DNA of 64,000 bases from Chitinophaga pinensis. Its GTDB lineage: Bacteria > Bacteroidota > Bacteroidia > UKL13-3. The notes below the pieces were generated by a model. The model saw nothing but the letters and a program-made list of their open reading frames with translations. It did no database searches and was not told the DNA's origin. Position 1 is the first letter of the stretch, and every line of letters starts with the position of its first letter. The stretch is taken from NCBI GenBank assembly GCA_945870425.1, contig CAMBSD010000005.1, positions 1 through 64,000 on the forward strand, read 5' to 3'. A program made the position numbers and the translations under genes. Of this stretch, positions 63,216 through 64,000 are shown in pieces.

Positions 63216-64000
63216 TTATTTCAAGCTTACTCCCAATTTTTCACCCAGTTCAAGCAAGTCTTTTTCAACCAAATCATTTAATGGAATACCATTTTTTTCT
63301 CTTTCAGCTTGCATCCAAAACTCGGGCTCTCCAGGTATAATTACTTTTTGCTTTTCGTCAATTCGTTCTGCATTTTTAAAAGCATCAATCCAATTATCAA
63401 TATGCGATTTAAAATCCTCTGCAGGTCTAAATGCATCAATACGCATAGCACCAACAAAATGTCCTATGCCCTTTCCCGGCAAGTTTTCTAGTGGATTTAA
63501 AAAGGCTACAAATGGCGGCACCCAAGGTCCATAATTAGCCCCTGATAATACGGAAGTCATGATATCTACAATAGAAGCTAAAGCATAGCCTTTATGTCCT
63601 CCTAAGGGTAACAAGGAGCCTCCTTTTTTCAATTCGTTGGCATCCACACTTTCCATACCATCTTTGGTTTGTACCCATCCTTTGGGTATTTCTTTACCGG
63701 AGCGTTGGGCAATTTCCAATTTCCCATTAGCAGCTGCTGAGGTGGCCATATCTGCCACAATAGGAAGGTGTTTACCCGCAGGAAAAACCATGCAAATGGG
63801 ATTGGTTCCTAGCATTCTTTGCTTTGAGTGAGTGGGCGCAACCAATGGACTGGCATTGGTCATGGCCACTCCTATCATATCATGTGGCAAGGCTTTCATG
63901 GCATGATAGGCCGCTATTCCAAAGTGATTGCTATTTTGAATAGCTACCCAACCTGTACCTACTTGCTTGGCTTTCTCAATGGCAATATCCATAGCATGTG
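63216..64000 (-). CDS. Malate/L-lactate dehydrogenase family protein (C-terminal part)
   Basis: The gene is cut by the right edge; about 261 C-terminal residues are visible, and the frame continues past base 63992 (HAMDIAIEKAKQ). Signatures of the LDH2/MDH2 oxidoreductase family: VAIQNSNHFGIAAYHA, GVAMTNASPLVAPTHSKQRM, LGTNPICMVFP, DMATSAAANGK and LPLGGHKGYALASIVDIMTS. NAD(P)-dependent oxidation of a 2-hydroxy acid (malate, lactate, sulfolactate or ureidoglycolate in relatives). Substrate not determined. Convergent with the YCF48-like gene, 2 bp apart. Confidence 0.9.
   Translation of the reverse strand, partial: HAMDIAIEKAKQVGTGWVAIQNSNHFGIAAYHAMKALPHDMIGVAMTNASPLVAPTHSKQRMLGTNPICMVFPAGKHLPIVADMATSAAANGKLEIAQRSGKEIPKGWVQTKDGMESVDANELKKGGSLLPLGGHKGYALASIVDIMTSVLSGANYGPWVPPFVAFLNPLENLPGKGIGHFVGAMRIDAFRPAEDFKSHIDNWIDAFKNAERIDEKQKVIIPGEPEFWMQAEREKNGIPLNDLVEKDLLELGEKLGVSLK

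Noticed and set aside
1-64000. tRNA, rRNA, CRISPR arrays, riboswitches, intact insertion sequences
   Set aside because: None found by eye: no T-loop GGTTCGAATCC cores, no regular spaced repeats, no transposase motifs. Only short promoter-like and terminator-like structures were supportable.

Overview
The window is an AT-rich chromosomal segment from a member of the Bacteroidota. The main evidence is a gldKLMN cluster with a PorP/SprF protein (type IX secretion and gliding), many lipoproteins, LruC-domain proteins, a large multi-SLBB polysaccharide export protein, and a promoter upstream of gldK that fits the phylum's TTTG / TAnnTTTG consensus. Sequence alone does not fix the genus. I saw no rRNA, tRNA, CRISPR array, intact transposase or prophage.

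Layout, left to right. 1-9.75 kb, all on the minus strand: the start of an acyltransferase (cut by the window edge), then in transcription order porP/sprF and gldK-L-M-N, preceded upstream by an Omp85-like outer-membrane protein, a DUF4271 membrane protein and a HemD-type uroporphyrinogen-III synthase. 9.8-16.7 kb: hemW, an orphan antitoxin-like gene, an SDR oxidoreductase, RNase Z, an RlmI-type methyltransferase, an orphan LytTR response regulator and lysS. 16.7-22.5 kb: two paralogous LruC lipoproteins with a TPR protein between them. 22.6-26.1 kb: zinc-ribbon coiled-coil protein, Nif3-like protein, a methyltransferase, a glycosyltransferase and a 40-residue lipoprotein.

26.2-36.8 kb is the most accessory-looking part. 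It holds a secreted protein with a cysteine-less thioredoxin-like C-terminus, a two-gene unit of a PatB/MalY C-S lyase-like enzyme overlapping a FAD monooxygenase fused to a DsbA-like domain, a two-gene secreted cassette with a cysteine-rich member, a dolichol-phosphate-mannose-synthase-like glycosyltransferase, a HAD phosphatase, an APC permease, a small Bacteroidota protein and a lone BRO-N protein. Its long intergenic stretches carry dispersed palindromic repeats. dapA follows.

37.7-49.3 kb is a Wzx/Wzy-type surface polysaccharide locus: five glycosyltransferases, a methyltransferase, polymerase (Wzy), flippase (Wzx), chain-length/co-polymerase protein (Wzz) and outer-membrane export protein (Wza-like). 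No initiating sugar-phosphate transferase, tyrosine kinase or sugar-nucleotide synthesis gene is present, so those steps must be encoded elsewhere.

49.7-64 kb: S9 peptidase, DUF2167 membrane protein, FucP-type sugar transporter, YheT-type hydrolase, DnaQ-GIY-YIG fusion, a frameshifted lipoprotein pseudogene, a conserved protein next to a dihydroorotase-like protein lacking its HxH metal ligands, a lipid A-type acyltransferase, a WG-repeat protein, a ClbS/DfsB protein, a YCF48-like beta-propeller, and a malate/L-lactate dehydrogenase cut by the right edge.

The best candidates for something undescribed are the FAD-monooxygenase/DsbA fusion coupled to a C-S lyase, the tiny lipoproteins, and the pair of related palindromic repeats.
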